Assembly (NCBI GenBank): GCA_023525715.1
Contig: CM042012.1
Coordinates: 36,878,189-36,942,188, forward strand
Source of the DNA: Cichorium intybus
Taxonomy: Eukaryota; Streptophyta; Magnoliopsida; Asterales; Asteraceae
DNA: 64,000 nt
Direction of reading: 5' to 3'
The position numbers and the translations under genes are program-made. Below, piece by piece: positions 13,127 to 24,759 of this stretch. The stretch's first letter is position 1. The number at the start of each line of letters is the position of its first letter. The notes under the pieces are model-generated. The model was not told the DNA's origin. It made no database searches and was given only the letters and a program-made list of their open reading frames with translations.

Positions 13127-15135
13127 ATGAAGGGATCGACGGAGACGAAGTTCTTGCAGGAACTGGTATTGTATGCCGCCAGCGCCGCCCTCAGTTGCCT
13201 GGTGCTGTTCGCCGGCCTCAAACATCTTGACCCTAATCGAGAAGCTTCGAAGAAAGCCCTGGAACAGAAGAAAGAAATCTCCAAGCGCTTAGGTCGCCCC
13301 CTTATCCATACAAATCCCTACGAGGTATGTAATTGGTTGATGCGCTTACAATCGAGTAATTCCTCCTCTGTGAAGATTTACGCTATCTGATGTCAATTTT
13401 AATCGACAAATACTGCAAAAGTATTCGTCTGAAAGTTCATACTTTCTGAGAAATTGTTTTTTAACCGGTTTCATGTTTGTAACAAGTGCTACTACGATTT
13501 AGGGTTAGAGACTTAATTGCAACAAAGTCCATCTCAGACAATTGAAACGTACTAGTGCGCCTATTCGAATTGATGGAAAATTAAGAAGCATATTAGGGTT
13601 TATGATTGAAGTTGTTGCTTTGATGCTCTGCTAATACAAGAAGAACCACCATGCGTCTCTAGGAGCTGTGATTTTGGCATAAATATATTAGTATGATGAT
13701 CAATTCGGATTTGCTTTCTACAATTTGTAAAATGTTGTGTAATTGGCAAAAGGCTAACTGCATATATCAGCAAACGATTGTGATCCAATCCTCATTTTAC
13801 GTAATTTACTTATTAACCTATGAGAAATACCTACATGAAAACTAATCTAGATTGTCGTTTTCTATTGTTGTTTGCTAACACTTGATGCATAACAGGATGT
13901 GATTGCATGCAGCGTGATAAATCCTGACCACATTGATGTTGAATTTGACTCCATTGGAGGGTTAGAAACCATCAAACAATCACTATATGAACTTGTGATA
14001 TTACCTTTACGTAGGCCTGAGTTATTTTCTTATGGAAAACTCCTTGGCCCCCAAAAAGGTGTTCTGTTATATGGCCCACCAGGTACAGGAAAGACCATGC
14101 TTGCAAAAGCCATTGCTAAAGAATCCGGGGCTGTTTTTATTAATGTTAGAATCTCAGATCTCATGAGCAAATGGTTTGGAGATGCACAAAAACTTGGTGA
14201 GTTTTTATAATTGTTTGTATTACTTTGCTGGATTTATGTACGAATCATATTTGTTTTTTATTTTTATTTTTATTTTTGCAGTTGCTGCTGTATTTAGTTT
14301 GGCATACAAACTCCAGCCTGCGATTATCTTTATTGATGAGGTGGATAGTTTTCTTGGTCAACGCCGGACTACAGACCATGAAGCATTGACCAATATGAAG
14401 ACCGAGTTTATGGCCTTATGGGATGGTTTCACTACAGACCGTAAGTTGATATCTGTATTTTTCTGAAGGGCTAAATACAAGAAATAGCAATGTACTTTAA
14501 AACATTAATATTTACACAGAGAACGCGCGAGTGATGGTTCTTGCTGCAACTAACCGCCCTTCAGAGCTCGATGAAGCAATACTCAGACGCCTTCCACAAG
14601 CCTTTGAAATAGGAATACCTGACCGCAAAGAAAGAGCTCAAATATTAAAAGTGGTTTTAAAGGGCGAGAGAGTAGAAGACACCATCGACCTTGACTCAGT
14701 AGCCGCTTTATGTGAAGGTTACACCGGCTCAGATCTTCTAGAACTTTGCAAACAAGCTGCCTATTTCCCCATCAGGGACCTACTCGATGACGAGAAGAAA
14801 GGAAAAAAATCAAATGTCGGTATCCCTTGTATAGTTATTGTTGTGTTTTATATGTGTTTTTTTTTTTTTATGTTAATTGAGAATTTATTTTGATATTTTT
14901 TTTTGTTTAGGGGCCGAGGCCATTGTCGCAAGCTGATTTGGAGAAAGTGGTTTTGACATCGAAAAAGACGAGGGTTGCAGCGAGTGAGTACACTGGGTTG
15001 GGGTCACAGTCAGAAGTATGGTCGGTGCCTAGGGAAACGGATGATTATCAAGCTGCCATTAGTGAGCTTTCCAAGATAGTTGTCTCACAGATTATGAATA
15101 TTAGATCGGTCAGTCAAGATAGTGAAGATCATTGA
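13127..15135 (+). CDS. Msp1/ATAD1-like AAA-ATPase, five exons
   Basis: Exons by GT-AG sites and frame: 13,127-13,324, 13,896-14,196, 14,282-14,440, 14,520-14,815 and 14,911-15,135, giving about 392 residues. Residues about 12-30 form a membrane helix (ELVLYAASAALSCLVLFAG), followed by a charged linker. The AAA core has Walker A GPPGTGKT (126-133), Walker B IIFIDEVD (181-188), sensor VLAATNRP and arginine fingers in RRLP (near 242). Msp1/ATAD1 proteins sit in the outer mitochondrial or peroxisomal membrane and pull out mislocalised tail-anchored proteins; that role is inferred from family. The start is the first ATG of an open exon with the hydrophobic N-terminus. The fourth intron is odd: only a weak GTCGGT donor at 14,816 keeps frame. 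Confidence 0.93.
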
Positions 15136-16145
15136 TAGTCGGATTTTGGATTTTTTTGAAATTTCATTTTCCAATTTTGATTAGTCGGGATTTCACGTGG
15201 TTATCATGTATGTTAGTCTCAGGTGGAATGAAACGGGCAATTTGGTGATGTTTGCCTAAAAGATTCTTGAAATATACTTGTGCTAAAAGATTGTGATATG
15301 ATCACATGCATTTGATTTTTACGTAGTTTGGCTACTTAACTTTTAGAGCTAAGTTTTGTTTGTCCGAATTCTGTACCAGTTTTAATAACGGAATCATGTG
15401 ATGGGTTTATTATATATATATGATATGATTTGGTTAAGATCTATTTTTTCATGCTTTAATTTGGTTAAGGTCTGATTATTGTATATTTGATTTGGTCCTC
15501 TTACCACAACGAGTTGAACTGTGTTAGTCAACTTTTTTAATCGGGGCATTGACCAGCTTCAAGGATGTTGCAATTAAATATGGTTAATTTTCACTGACTG
15601 GAAAAATCTGACATTATTTTATATAATAGTAACGCGGTTTAGATACGATGGTCAAAGAAGATTAAAAAATGGCGACCATGATTCTTTGTTTTTTACTAGT
15701 TGTGCTTGAGGAAGACTTGAGCTACTAGAATCTAGCCAATTTTAATAACTATCGACCTACGAACTTTTCTCATGGGTGTGAAAAGCTACAATTATGTTTG
15801 GTTTAATAAAACCTGTCTGGAGGGCTAGAATGGTATCAGCTCGTTTGATTTCAGGGAACGATGATGGAAAATCAGGAAGGTTTTTAAATATATAGAAATC
15901 ATCTAAATACTCAAGCGGCAGACTAAAAATTTATAAGCATTGTAGTTTGTATATATAGTGGGGACATTAGGGTTTTGGAGAATGCAATGGTTCAGTTGCA
16001 TATCGTTCGAGTGATAGATGTAGTTAAATATACCTTTGATATCTTGAGTTCATCTTCATAGAGTTCCGTTTCTAATGCATATTAATTATTAAGGGGATCA
16101 TTGTAATTCAATGCTCCAACCAACTACAGAATTCATTAAGTGTTT
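15136..16145. other. 3' flank of the Msp1-like gene, intergenic
   Basis: It holds the 3' untranslated region and AT-rich spacer. A GGTATCAGCTCGTTTGATT word at about 15,833 recalls a degraded primer-binding region of an LTR element, but no LTR or coding could be tied to it. Confidence 0.5.
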
Positions 16146-16654
16146 ATCATTAGTAGGGCTGTAAACGAATCGAACGAATACGAATGAAGATTTGTTCATG
16201 TTCATTCGTTTAAGTTAGCCGAACAAACGAACGAACAAGAACGCATAGAAAACAATTTTATTTTGTTCGTGTGTGTTCGTTTAATAAATAATCTTGTTCA
16301 TGTTAGTTCGTTTATGCTCTTGAACATGTTAAACGAACATAAACGGATAAATATAAACAAACACAAATTGAACATATGCAAACATAAACAAACATACAAT
16401 ATTGTAATGTAATCAAACACAATTGAACATATATGAACATAAAAGAAACTTAAATGAACAAACATAAACGAAAGTTTTTAAACAGAATTGAATGAACGAA
16501 ACCATTGTTTATTTTCGTTCAACTAATTAAACGAACGGGAATTCGTGTTCATGTTTGTTAATTTATTAAATAAACAAAAATAAATGAACTTTCCGCTGAA
16601 CAGTTCACGAACGGTTTACTGAAGATTTAATTCATTTACGGTTATAATCATTAG
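16146..16654. mobile_element. hAT-like MITE with 8-bp target duplication
   Basis: The element (16,154-16,646, 493 bp) starts TAGGGCTGTAAACGAAT and ends ATTCATTTACGGTTATA, which are imperfect inverted repeats. It is flanked by the exact 8-bp direct repeat ATCATTAG (16,146-16,153 and 16,647-16,654), the duplication size of hAT transposons. Internally it is rich in GTTCGTTTA and AAACGAAC words in both orientations. No transposase is present, so it is non-autonomous. Confidence 0.88.
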
Positions 16655-16726
16655 GAAAGATGGATGGGCCGCTAGCAAAGATGAGGCTGAAGCTAGTGGA
16701 TTTGTGAACTCTGGCTTCAGAAAGCA

Positions 16727-16873
16727 TGTAACACTCCATTTTTAGTTACATATTTAAACCTTGAAAAAGTAACATTATGTGCAATAATGTATTGTTAATT
16801 TACAAAACTCGATCCCAATGGTAAATTTTGGACATTAAGTCCATAAAGGGAGTTATAAATAAATATCAACAAG

Positions 16874-16875
<2 letters not shown>
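16727..16875 (+). mobile_element. possible LTR start fragment
   Basis: The sequence begins TGTAACACTCC, similar to gypsy LTR starts, and runs into the TA and TATG arrays. No partner LTR or other domain is seen, so this is weak. Confidence 0.25.

Positions 16876-16925
<50 letters not shown>
16876..16925. repeat. (TA)n microsatellite
   Basis: About 50 bp of TA repeat that passes directly into the TATG array, suggesting the tetranucleotide repeat grew from a mutated TA unit. Confidence 0.9.
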
Positions 16926-16954
<29 letters not shown>

Positions 16955-18516
16955 TGTATGTATGTATGTATGTATGTATGTATGTATGTATGTATGTATG
17001 TATGTATGTATGTATGTATGTATGTATGTATGTATGTATGTATGTATGTATGTATGTATGTATGTATGTATGTATGTATGTATGTATGTATGTATGTATG
17101 TATGTATGTATGTATGTATGTATGTATGTATGTATGTATGTATGTATGTATGTATGTATGTATGTATGTATGTATGTATGTATGTATGTATGTATGTATG
17201 TATGTATGTATGTATGTATGTATGTATGTATGTATGTATGTATGTATGTATGTATGTATGTATGTATGTATGTATGTATGTATGTATGTATGTATGTATG
17301 TATGTATGTATGTATGTATGTATGTATGTATGTATGTATGTATGTATGTATGTATGTATGTATGTATGTATGTATGTATGTATGTATGTATGTATGTATG
17401 TATGTATGTATGTATGTATGTATGTATGTATGTATGTATGTATGTATGTATGTATGTATGTATGTATGTATGTATGTATGTATGTATGTATGTATGTATG
17501 TATGTATGTATGTATGTATGTATGTATGTATGTATGTATGTATGTATGTATGTATGTATGTATGTATGTATGTATGTATGTATGTATGTATGTATGTATG
17601 TATGTATGTATGTATGTATGTATGTATGTATGTATGTATGTATGTATGTATGTATGTATGTATGTATGTATGTATGTATGTATGTATGTATGTATGTATG
17701 TATGTATGTATGTATGTATGTATGTATGTATGTATGTATGTATGTATGTATGTATGTATGTATGTATGTATGTATGTATGTATGTATGTATGTATGTATG
17801 TATGTATGTATGTATGTATGTATGTATGTATGTATGTATGTATGTATGTATGTATGTATGTATGTATGTATGTATGTATGTATGTATGTATGTATGTATG
17901 TATGTATGTATGTATGTATGTATGTATGTATGTATGTATGTATGTATGTATGTATGTATGTATGTATGTATGTATGTATGTATGTATGTATGTATGTATG
18001 TATGTATGTATGTATGTATGTATGTATGTATGTATGTATGTATGTATGTATGTATGTATGTATGTATGTATGTATGTATGTATGTATGTATGTATGTATG
18101 TATGTATGTATGTATGTATGTATGTATGTATGTATGTATGTATGTATGTATGTATGTATGTATGTATGTATGTATGTATGTATGTATGTATGTATGTATG
18201 TATGTATGTATGTATGTATGTATGTATGTATGTATGTATGTATGTATGTATGTATGTATGTATGTATGTATGTATGTATGTATGTATGTATGTATGTATG
18301 TATGTATGTATGTATGTATGTATGTATGTATGTATGTATGTATGTATGTATGTATGTATGTATGTATGTATGTATGTATGTATGTATGTATGTATGTATG
18401 TATGTATGTATGTATGTATGTATGTATGTATGTATGTATGTATGTATGTATGTATGTATGTATGTATGTATGTATGTATGTATGTATGTATGTATGTATG
18501 TATGTATGTATGTATG

Positions 18517-18546
<30 letters not shown>
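16924..18546. repeat. perfect (TATG)n array, about 1.6 kb
   Basis: About 405 copies of one 4-bp unit without a visible interruption. Because 4 and 3 share no factor and none of the 12-nt phases contains a stop, all six frames are open; the plus strand reads Met-Tyr-Val-Cys over and over. The open frames of 537-581 codons here are artefacts, not genes. The length is extreme for a perfect tetranucleotide and could be real expansion or an assembly effect. Confidence 0.97.
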
Positions 18547-18548
<2 letters not shown>

Positions 18549-18946
18549 ATTTATCTTGATATATTTCTCTTAATGCAAAAAATTAGTTAGATACATATTA
18601 ATAAAACATGAAGTACATGTTTTTAATGTGTAAATATAGTTATATATTTATAACAATGTGTAATGAATAAAATCCAAATTAAATACAATAATGAAATAAT
18701 AAATAATAAATTGTTTTAGTTAATAACTAAACCATTAATTATAATTACATTTCATTAGTTAAATAAATTAATTTTCAATATAATGGTGGGCCCAAAAATG
18801 CTTAGGTTGTGTTGCAAATATTCTTGCAACTTCTGTAAGACTAACGATATGTTTGGCAGGCTAGCCAAAAGCTAGTTGATAGTTCAAAAGATAACTGCTA
18901 GCCGATAATATATGACATTTGAAAAAAATTAGTCGATTAATGTATA
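18547..18946. other. AT-rich spacer with a MITE relic
   Basis: No gene is seen. At about 18,850-18,930 the words TGTTTGGCAGGCTAGCC and AACTGCTAGCC recall the Tourist-like MITEs elsewhere in the window. The segment ends at the truncated 5' LTR of the copia element. Confidence 0.5.
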
Positions 18947-19259
18947 ATGGAAATGTAATTATTTCAATGTGTTCACCTTATAGTTCTAATACAAGTTAGG
19001 AGGTGCGTGAATGCACACTTGTATCAGGCTAAGTTGATACAAATACGATCAAAATAGCGCGGGTCAAGGGGCTGCATTCCCTTACGGGTCCTAGTGGCAG
19101 ATCCCTTAGCGGGGTCCAAGAGGCAACTTTAAATATGTTGTTACTTTTATCAATAATTCAAGACGGTTTTGTTATGTGTATTTACTACATTCCAAATATT
19201 AAGCTTTGGAAAAGTTCAAAATATACAAAACTGAAGTGGAAGTGCAATTAAACAATTCA

Positions 19260-19560
19260 ATCAAATGTATTAAGACTGATCGTGGAGGGGAATAAATGGA
19301 TTCTCATTAATTTCAATCTGTTGGAATCATCCATGAGACTACGACTCCTTACACACCACAACAACATGGTGTCGTCGAATAGAAAAATCGAGTATTAAAG
19401 GAAATGATTAACTCGATGCTTTCCTATTCGGGCTTGAGTTAAGTATTTTTTAGAGAAGCCATGCTCACGACCTGTTATGTTTTAGATAAAGTTCATAACA
19501 AAAGGAACAAATCAACCCCATATGAGTTTTGACAAAAGAAAGCTCCACCTTGAATTATTT
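19260..19560 (+). pseudogene. copia integrase relic
   Basis: Translation shows TDRGGE, then TPYTPQQHGVVE, a stop and KNRVLKEMINSMLS, which are the second and third catalytic regions of copia integrase, with stops between. The Asp and Glu of DDE are still visible, but the frame is broken several times. Confidence 0.8.
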
Positions 19561-19586
19561 TTGGTTTTAGGGTTGTAGAGTAGTTG

Positions 19587-19778
19587 TTAAATTACCCGAA
19601 CCCAAAAGAAAACTTTAGGAGAAAGAGGACTTGATTGTATCTTTATAAGATATGTAGAAAGTTTCAAAGCTTACATGTTTTATTAAATTACCCGAACCCA
19701 AAAGAAAACTTTAGGAGAAAGAGGACTTGATTGTATCTTTATAAGATATGTAGAAAGTTTCAAAGCTTACATGTTTTA
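19587..19778 (+). repeat. 96-bp tandem duplication inside the copia relic
   Basis: Units 19,587-19,682 and 19,683-19,778 are essentially identical; each starts TTAAATTACCCGAACCC and ends near TTACATGTTTTAT. It is a recent local duplication within decayed retroelement coding. Confidence 0.93.
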
Positions 19779-20007
19779 TGTTATATAACCTAACGATTTG
19801 GTGTTGGTTAGCACCATAATTGAATCGTGTGATGCGATTTTTGATGAGCTGCGTTTTTCATCGATTCAAAGGCCTAAAGACCTGATTCCAACCACTAATG
19901 AAGTGCAAGAATCAAAGTGTTTTTGGAAGGTGTTTCAGCCCCAGAAACACAACAGGTCGGGAGAAGTAAAAGAGGCCGGATTGCGAAAGATTTTGGTTTT
20001 GACTTTA

Positions 20008-20157
20008 AAGTGTTTTTGGTGGCATATTCGGGGGGATAAAGGGGGGCTGAAATATCCTTATTATTATCATGTTGAGGATGAAAAGTGTTTTTGGTGGCAT
20101 ATTCGGGGGGATAAAGGGGGGCTGAAATATCCTTATTATTATCATGTTGAGGATGAT
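20008..20157 (+). repeat. 75-bp in-frame tandem duplication
   Basis: Two copies of a 75-bp unit (25 codons) that reads KCFWWHIRGDKGGLK and so on in an open frame. The unit length keeps the frame, but the host sequence is a copia relic and no function is implied. Confidence 0.92.
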
Positions 20158-20159
20158 CC

Positions 20160-20800
20160 AAAGAACTTTAAAGAGGCCATGGACTCTCGGGATGTTGTAT
20201 TTTAGAAAGAAGCAATCGATGACGGAATGTCTTCGATATTAGAGAACAACACTTGGGTGTTGTTGGATTTGCCACCTGGTTCTAAACCATTATATTGAAA
20301 ATGGATATTTAAAAAGAAAATGAAGGTAGATGGAACTTTTGAGAAGTTCAAGGCTCGGTTGGTCATACAAGGGTTTAGACAAAAAACCGGTATCAATTAT
20401 TTTGATACATATGCACCGGTGACACGTATTTCCATCATTAGATTGTTAATTGCATTAGCAGCTATCCACAATCTGAGTATTCATCAAATAAATGTCAAAA
20501 TAGCCTTTTTGAATGGTGATCTTGACGAGGAACTTTACATGACACAACCAGAAGGTTTCATTATGCCTGGTAATGATCATAAGGTGTGTAGACTTTTGAA
20601 ATCGTTCTACGGGCTGAAACAAGCTCCCAACAATGACATTGGAAGTTTGATGAAGTTATTTTGTCAAGTGGTTTTGCTTTAAACCAATCTGATAAATGTG
20701 TTTTAGCTAATTTAATTCTTCTGGTTCGAGGGTGATAATATGCATATATGTTGATGATATGTTGATATTCAGTACCGATCAATATTAGGTTGATAAAACC
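20160..20800 (+). pseudogene. copia reverse transcriptase relic
   Basis: The longest open part (20,320-20,682) has FKARLVIQGFRQKTGINY, FDTYAPVTRISIIRLLIA and MTQPEGFIMPG, then KSFYGLKQAP, all standard copia reverse transcriptase segments. A deletion or frameshift follows KQAPN. The YVDDML catalytic motif is present downstream at about 20,747-20,764 in another frame. A TGA near 20,296 also breaks the start, just before the KWIFKKK segment. Confidence 0.88.
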
Positions 20801-21039
20801 AAGAATTTATTTTCCATGAGGGACATGGGGGAGGCGGATGTGATCCTTGGAATAAGGATTAGACGGATAAACATGAGAATTGCTATAAGATAATATCATT
20901 ATATTGAGAAAATTCTTAAGAGATTTAATTATAATGAGTGTTCAACCGTTAGTACTCCCATGGATCCTAGTATGAAGTTGATGCCCAATAAAGGCATGAC
21001 ATTATCACAACATAAATATTCTTAAGCTATATGCTCTTT

Positions 21040-21500
21040 GATGTATGCTATGACCAACACGCGACCCAATATTGCTCACGCCGTTGGGAGATTAAGTAGA
21101 TGCACCAGTAATCCTAGTGCTCAACATTAGCAAGCAATTCAAAGAGTATTCAAGTATTTGAAAGGAACCATGAATTATGGTTTGTGTTATCTTGGATATC
21201 CTTCAGTTTTAGAAGGATATTCTGATGCAAGTTGGATATCCAATGCCGATAGCACCAATATCTATCCATTGTGATAGTGCCACTAGATTGGCTAAAGCTT
21301 ATAGACACGTTTACAATGGCAAGACTAGACACTTAGGTGTTAGAGACAATATGAGTGGAGAGTTAATCATGAATGGTGTTATTTCGGTGGAATTTCTAAG
21401 ATCGTAACAAAATTTGGCAGAGCATCTTACTAAAAAATTGACGCGGGACTTGGTGCACAAGTCGGTGATAGGGATGAGATTAAAGTCTGTAAAATTCTTA
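21040..21500 (+). pseudogene. copia RNase H relic
   Basis: Segments GYSDASWISNAD, IHCDSATRLAKAY and KTRHLGVRDN, then AEHLTKKLTRDLV, are typical of the copia RNase H and element C-terminus. There are stops and a small deletion between them. It lies in the expected place, downstream of reverse transcriptase. Confidence 0.8.
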
Positions 21501-22023
21501 TTGGTGAGACACTCAATTCCCTTCTAATATAACGTTAGAGGCTGAATTCAATAAGGAAAGCTTACCCGCTTGGATTGGAACACACGTTGTCTGAAACATC
21601 CCAAAGTTAGCGTGTTCGGACCTATAATTAACTAGGATGAATTTATTTCTTAATAATTTTTTGATAAAATGTAAGCAGACACATGAAGAAAGTAATTACA
21701 TATATGATCATGAAGTGTAGCCATACTTCAAAAAGCTTAAGACTTGACTTTTATACGATCAATAATGGACTGGGACATTCAACTTAATAATAGTGTCATG
21801 TTTTCTGTTTTAGATGGTTATTAGAATTTGTGTGGATATTATCTTCAGGTATTCAGATGGATTGGCGGTTCAATCATTAGGACACCCAGATTCTCGAATA
21901 TTTGGAATGTGTAATATACTAACATGAAAATTCAATCGATTCGACATTTTCATTTATGCACAAATTTAATTTATTGTGTTATTGTTTATATTATTTCATG
22001 GTTACACTAAAATAGGGGAGGGT

Positions 22024-22874
22024 TGTAGGTGATTTTAGTATAACCTTAACATTTTAGTATAATGGAAATAATAAGTATTTCAATGTGTTCACACTTTAGT
22101 TTTTGTATAAGTTAAGAGGTGCGACAGTGTACACTTGTATCAAACTAAGGGCGTGTTTGACAAAATCAGTTGGTAGTTGTAGCTTTTTTGTGCAAAAGTG
22201 TTTGACAAAAGTAACTGCTAGCTTTTAAAAGTGTAAAATAATATAAAAATCAAAAGGTAAAAGTTAAAAGCTCTCAAACGCTACTTGAAGTAGCTTTTGG
22301 ATTATGAGTTTTTTGTTTAAAAAATCTAAAAGCTCCTACTGCCGAACGAAGCTTTTTTTCGAGATTTTTCTTAAAAACTAAAAGCTAAAAGCTCTCAAAA
22401 CCCCCCCAAAAGCTACGTGCCTAGCATGCCCTAAGTTGATACCGGTACGACCAAAATAACGAGGGTCAAGGGGCAGAGCAAATTTCATAGTTCGGCATCA
22501 GCTTCAACATCAGCATCAGCATCAGCACGTGCTGACCTTGATGCTCGGGCTGGTGCTGATGTTGACAATCAACCCTTAACTAACCACCCTTTAACCGCTC
22601 CTAAATTCATGGATTCAGTTTCCTGTTTTAAAAAGAACATGATAACGTTCATATTGAGATAAAGAAGAACACAAATTTTCTCTCATCATCGAAAACTAGA
22701 AGTTGTTTTTGTGCTTGAATTCAAGTGTGATATTCTAAGATTATCTTAGTTTGAATTTAGTGAAACTTAGACATTAAGGGTCGAAATATCAAATTCGGAA
22801 ATGGACTTTACACAATTTTAGAAACAATCCGTGATTCCAGAAACCTTCACTTGTTTTATATTATAACACCAACA
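22024..22874 (+). repeat. copia 3' LTR carrying a MITE
   Basis: The LTR begins TGTAGGTG right after the polypurine tract and ends ATAACACCAACA. About 283 bp of its 851 bp is an inserted MITE. A second copy of the LTR's right part lies at about 36,638-37,295 within the duplicated segment. Confidence 0.8.
22146..22434. mobile_element. Tourist-like MITE in the copia 3' LTR
   Basis: The element (22,149-22,431, 283 bp) starts GGGCGTGTTTGACA and ends GTGCCTAGCATGCCC, imperfect inverted repeats. It is flanked by TAA on each side, the 3-bp duplication of PIF/Harbinger-type elements. The 5' LTR has the uninterrupted site at about 19,029-19,036 (CTAAGTTG), which confirms the insertion. Confidence 0.88.
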
Positions 22875-24759
22875 GAAGAATGATTTGATATTATAAAACA
22901 AATGTATAATACTTATACTAAATTGATTACATACTAAATAATATTTCTCCAATTATTTACGTTTATGTAAAATTTCATGCATTTGATATAATATTTACAA
23001 TATTATCACGAATTTCTCGCACCTTATGATATACCTACCGAACGTTATTTACACATTTAATGTCATATTGATGTATTTTTAACTTATATTTGACATTTAA
23101 TTATCTATATTGTTGTGGAGTAACTATTTATTGCTATGTTTCCAACTCGTGTTAACATTTAATCTTATATACCGTTGTAAAATAATTATAAAAAGTGACG
23201 ACGTTATAAAAATTGAGGTCTAGTTAACATTGAAATTGATGAAAATGGTAAGCTAAATTTAAACTTAATTCAAATCGACGAATCAAGCAATGATGACGTG
23301 GGAAATAAGTTTTTATAATTCATAAATTAGCTATTTATAAGAATTTTAGAAAAAACTCAATAAGCTTGTTAAAATGCTAGTCTAAGTTTTTTTTTATAAA
23401 AGTTAGTTTATAAACTATTTTTTGGCTTGCTAAATATGACAACGTAAATAAACTCGAACAATAAGATAGTTTATAAGTTAGTTGAAGCTAGTTGCAATGT
23501 GTCAAACATAACTTAATGAGTTATTTGATAAATCTGAACAAAATAATTTCAACATCTTAATGATTTAGATGAGGTATTATTCATTAACCTTTTAGAGCAT
23601 TCTGATTTGTTCAGAGATCGTTCAAATACTGCATCAAACATGCAGAATGTTGGCCGATTCAGATGTGACTTCTAAATAGTTATATTAAGAGCTTATCAAA
23701 TAGCCGTAAATGAGAAAAAGTGATTGGTTAAACATTTGATTGATCATTTGCAATGTCTCCTCAAAGAAGCATATCGTCTTAGATATTAAACTATTATTAT
23801 TATTATTATTATACCAAAATATAAATATTAAAAAAATTATATATATTACGTTAGATCTTTGAAAATCATTCTCATATAACTGTCAACAAATTATCAATAT
23901 ACTATATGACTTGAATCATTCAACCAACATTGATACTCATTCCTACAATAAGAACCAATTTTCAACGTTAGCCATCACTTTGACCATCCAGTACTAATAC
24001 ATATTCTAGGCAAGTCAAAATTTTGATATAATAAATTTATATTTTTCCAGTTTAGCTCCATAAAACAATATAATATCCGTATTAGCATCTTCAAAATGGA
24101 TCATATTTTATCTTAGACAACACTAATATTCTACCTTTATTTACTTCAGCATAATAACACTCCTTTCACTTGCTGCCTCGCGCGACCGAGTTGGACCCTA
24201 AAGTTCTATGAACTTCACATGGAATCATGGATAACATCCTAGACGTAGTTACATTTTCTTCAATAAAGCATCACATCACGCATTATACCTTTATTTACGT
24301 AGTTACACTTTCTAAATGCATCATTCGTGTTATAAATAATTAAAGGGGGTGATTTGTACACAACAATTTTTATTCATACACAACAATTTGATGTATTTTA
24401 TGTATACTAATTAAACATCAAACTTGGTGTGATCTCTACACAACACTACCTTTTTGGTAAGATTTTTATATTTAAAAAAGGTCTTTCATTTTGAGATTTA
24501 TGTTCTTTTACTTTATTTTATTGTTATAGTAAATGCATACGTATTATTCTTTTAGATGTGTGTTGATATTTTTATTTTATGAAAGATTGGATACTATAAA
24601 TAGTTTATGGTATTGATTATAAACTTATAATTTAATTTGGTTAAAACATTGAGATATTACAATTTATCAAGTTATTATAAAAAAATATATAAGATGTTAT
24701 TAAAAATCTATATATTGAAAAATAAAAAATAAACGTAGAATGTTGTGTTTTATAATATA

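Larger units (their letters stand above)
18947..22874 (+). mobile_element. Ty1/copia retrotransposon, internally deleted
   Basis: A 5' LTR remnant (about 18,947-19,130) matches part of the 3' LTR (22,024-22,874), sharing TTTCAATGTGTTCAC, ACACTTGTATCA and AAGTTGATAC. The sequence jumps from the 5' LTR straight into integrase, so primer-binding site, gag and protease are deleted. Integrase, reverse transcriptase and RNase H relics follow in copia order. A polypurine tract (AATAGGGGAGGG) ends at 22,022. The LTR starts TGTAGGTG and ends CACCAACA, a short inverted repeat. Confidence 0.85.

Noticed and set aside
13127..13390. Exon 1 of the Msp1-like gene as a separate 87-residue protein
   Set aside because: The conserved sequence stops at a GT donor at 13,325 and continues in phase at 13,896. 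The tail after 13,324 is intron.
15825..15850. GGTATCAGCTCG as a retrotransposon primer-binding site
   Set aside because: It lacks the AG needed to match GGTATCAGAGC, and no LTR end or gag could be placed beside it.
16828..18590. Three overlapping open frames of 537-581 codons repeating Met-Tyr-Val-Cys
   Set aside because: They are read-throughs of the TATG microsatellite. All six phases are open because the repeat contains no stop, and there is no gene structure around them.
19798..20205. 135-codon open frame as a separate host gene
   Set aside because: It lies between integrase and reverse transcriptase of the copia relic, in the usual linker region, and its apparent repeat is a 75-bp tandem duplication.
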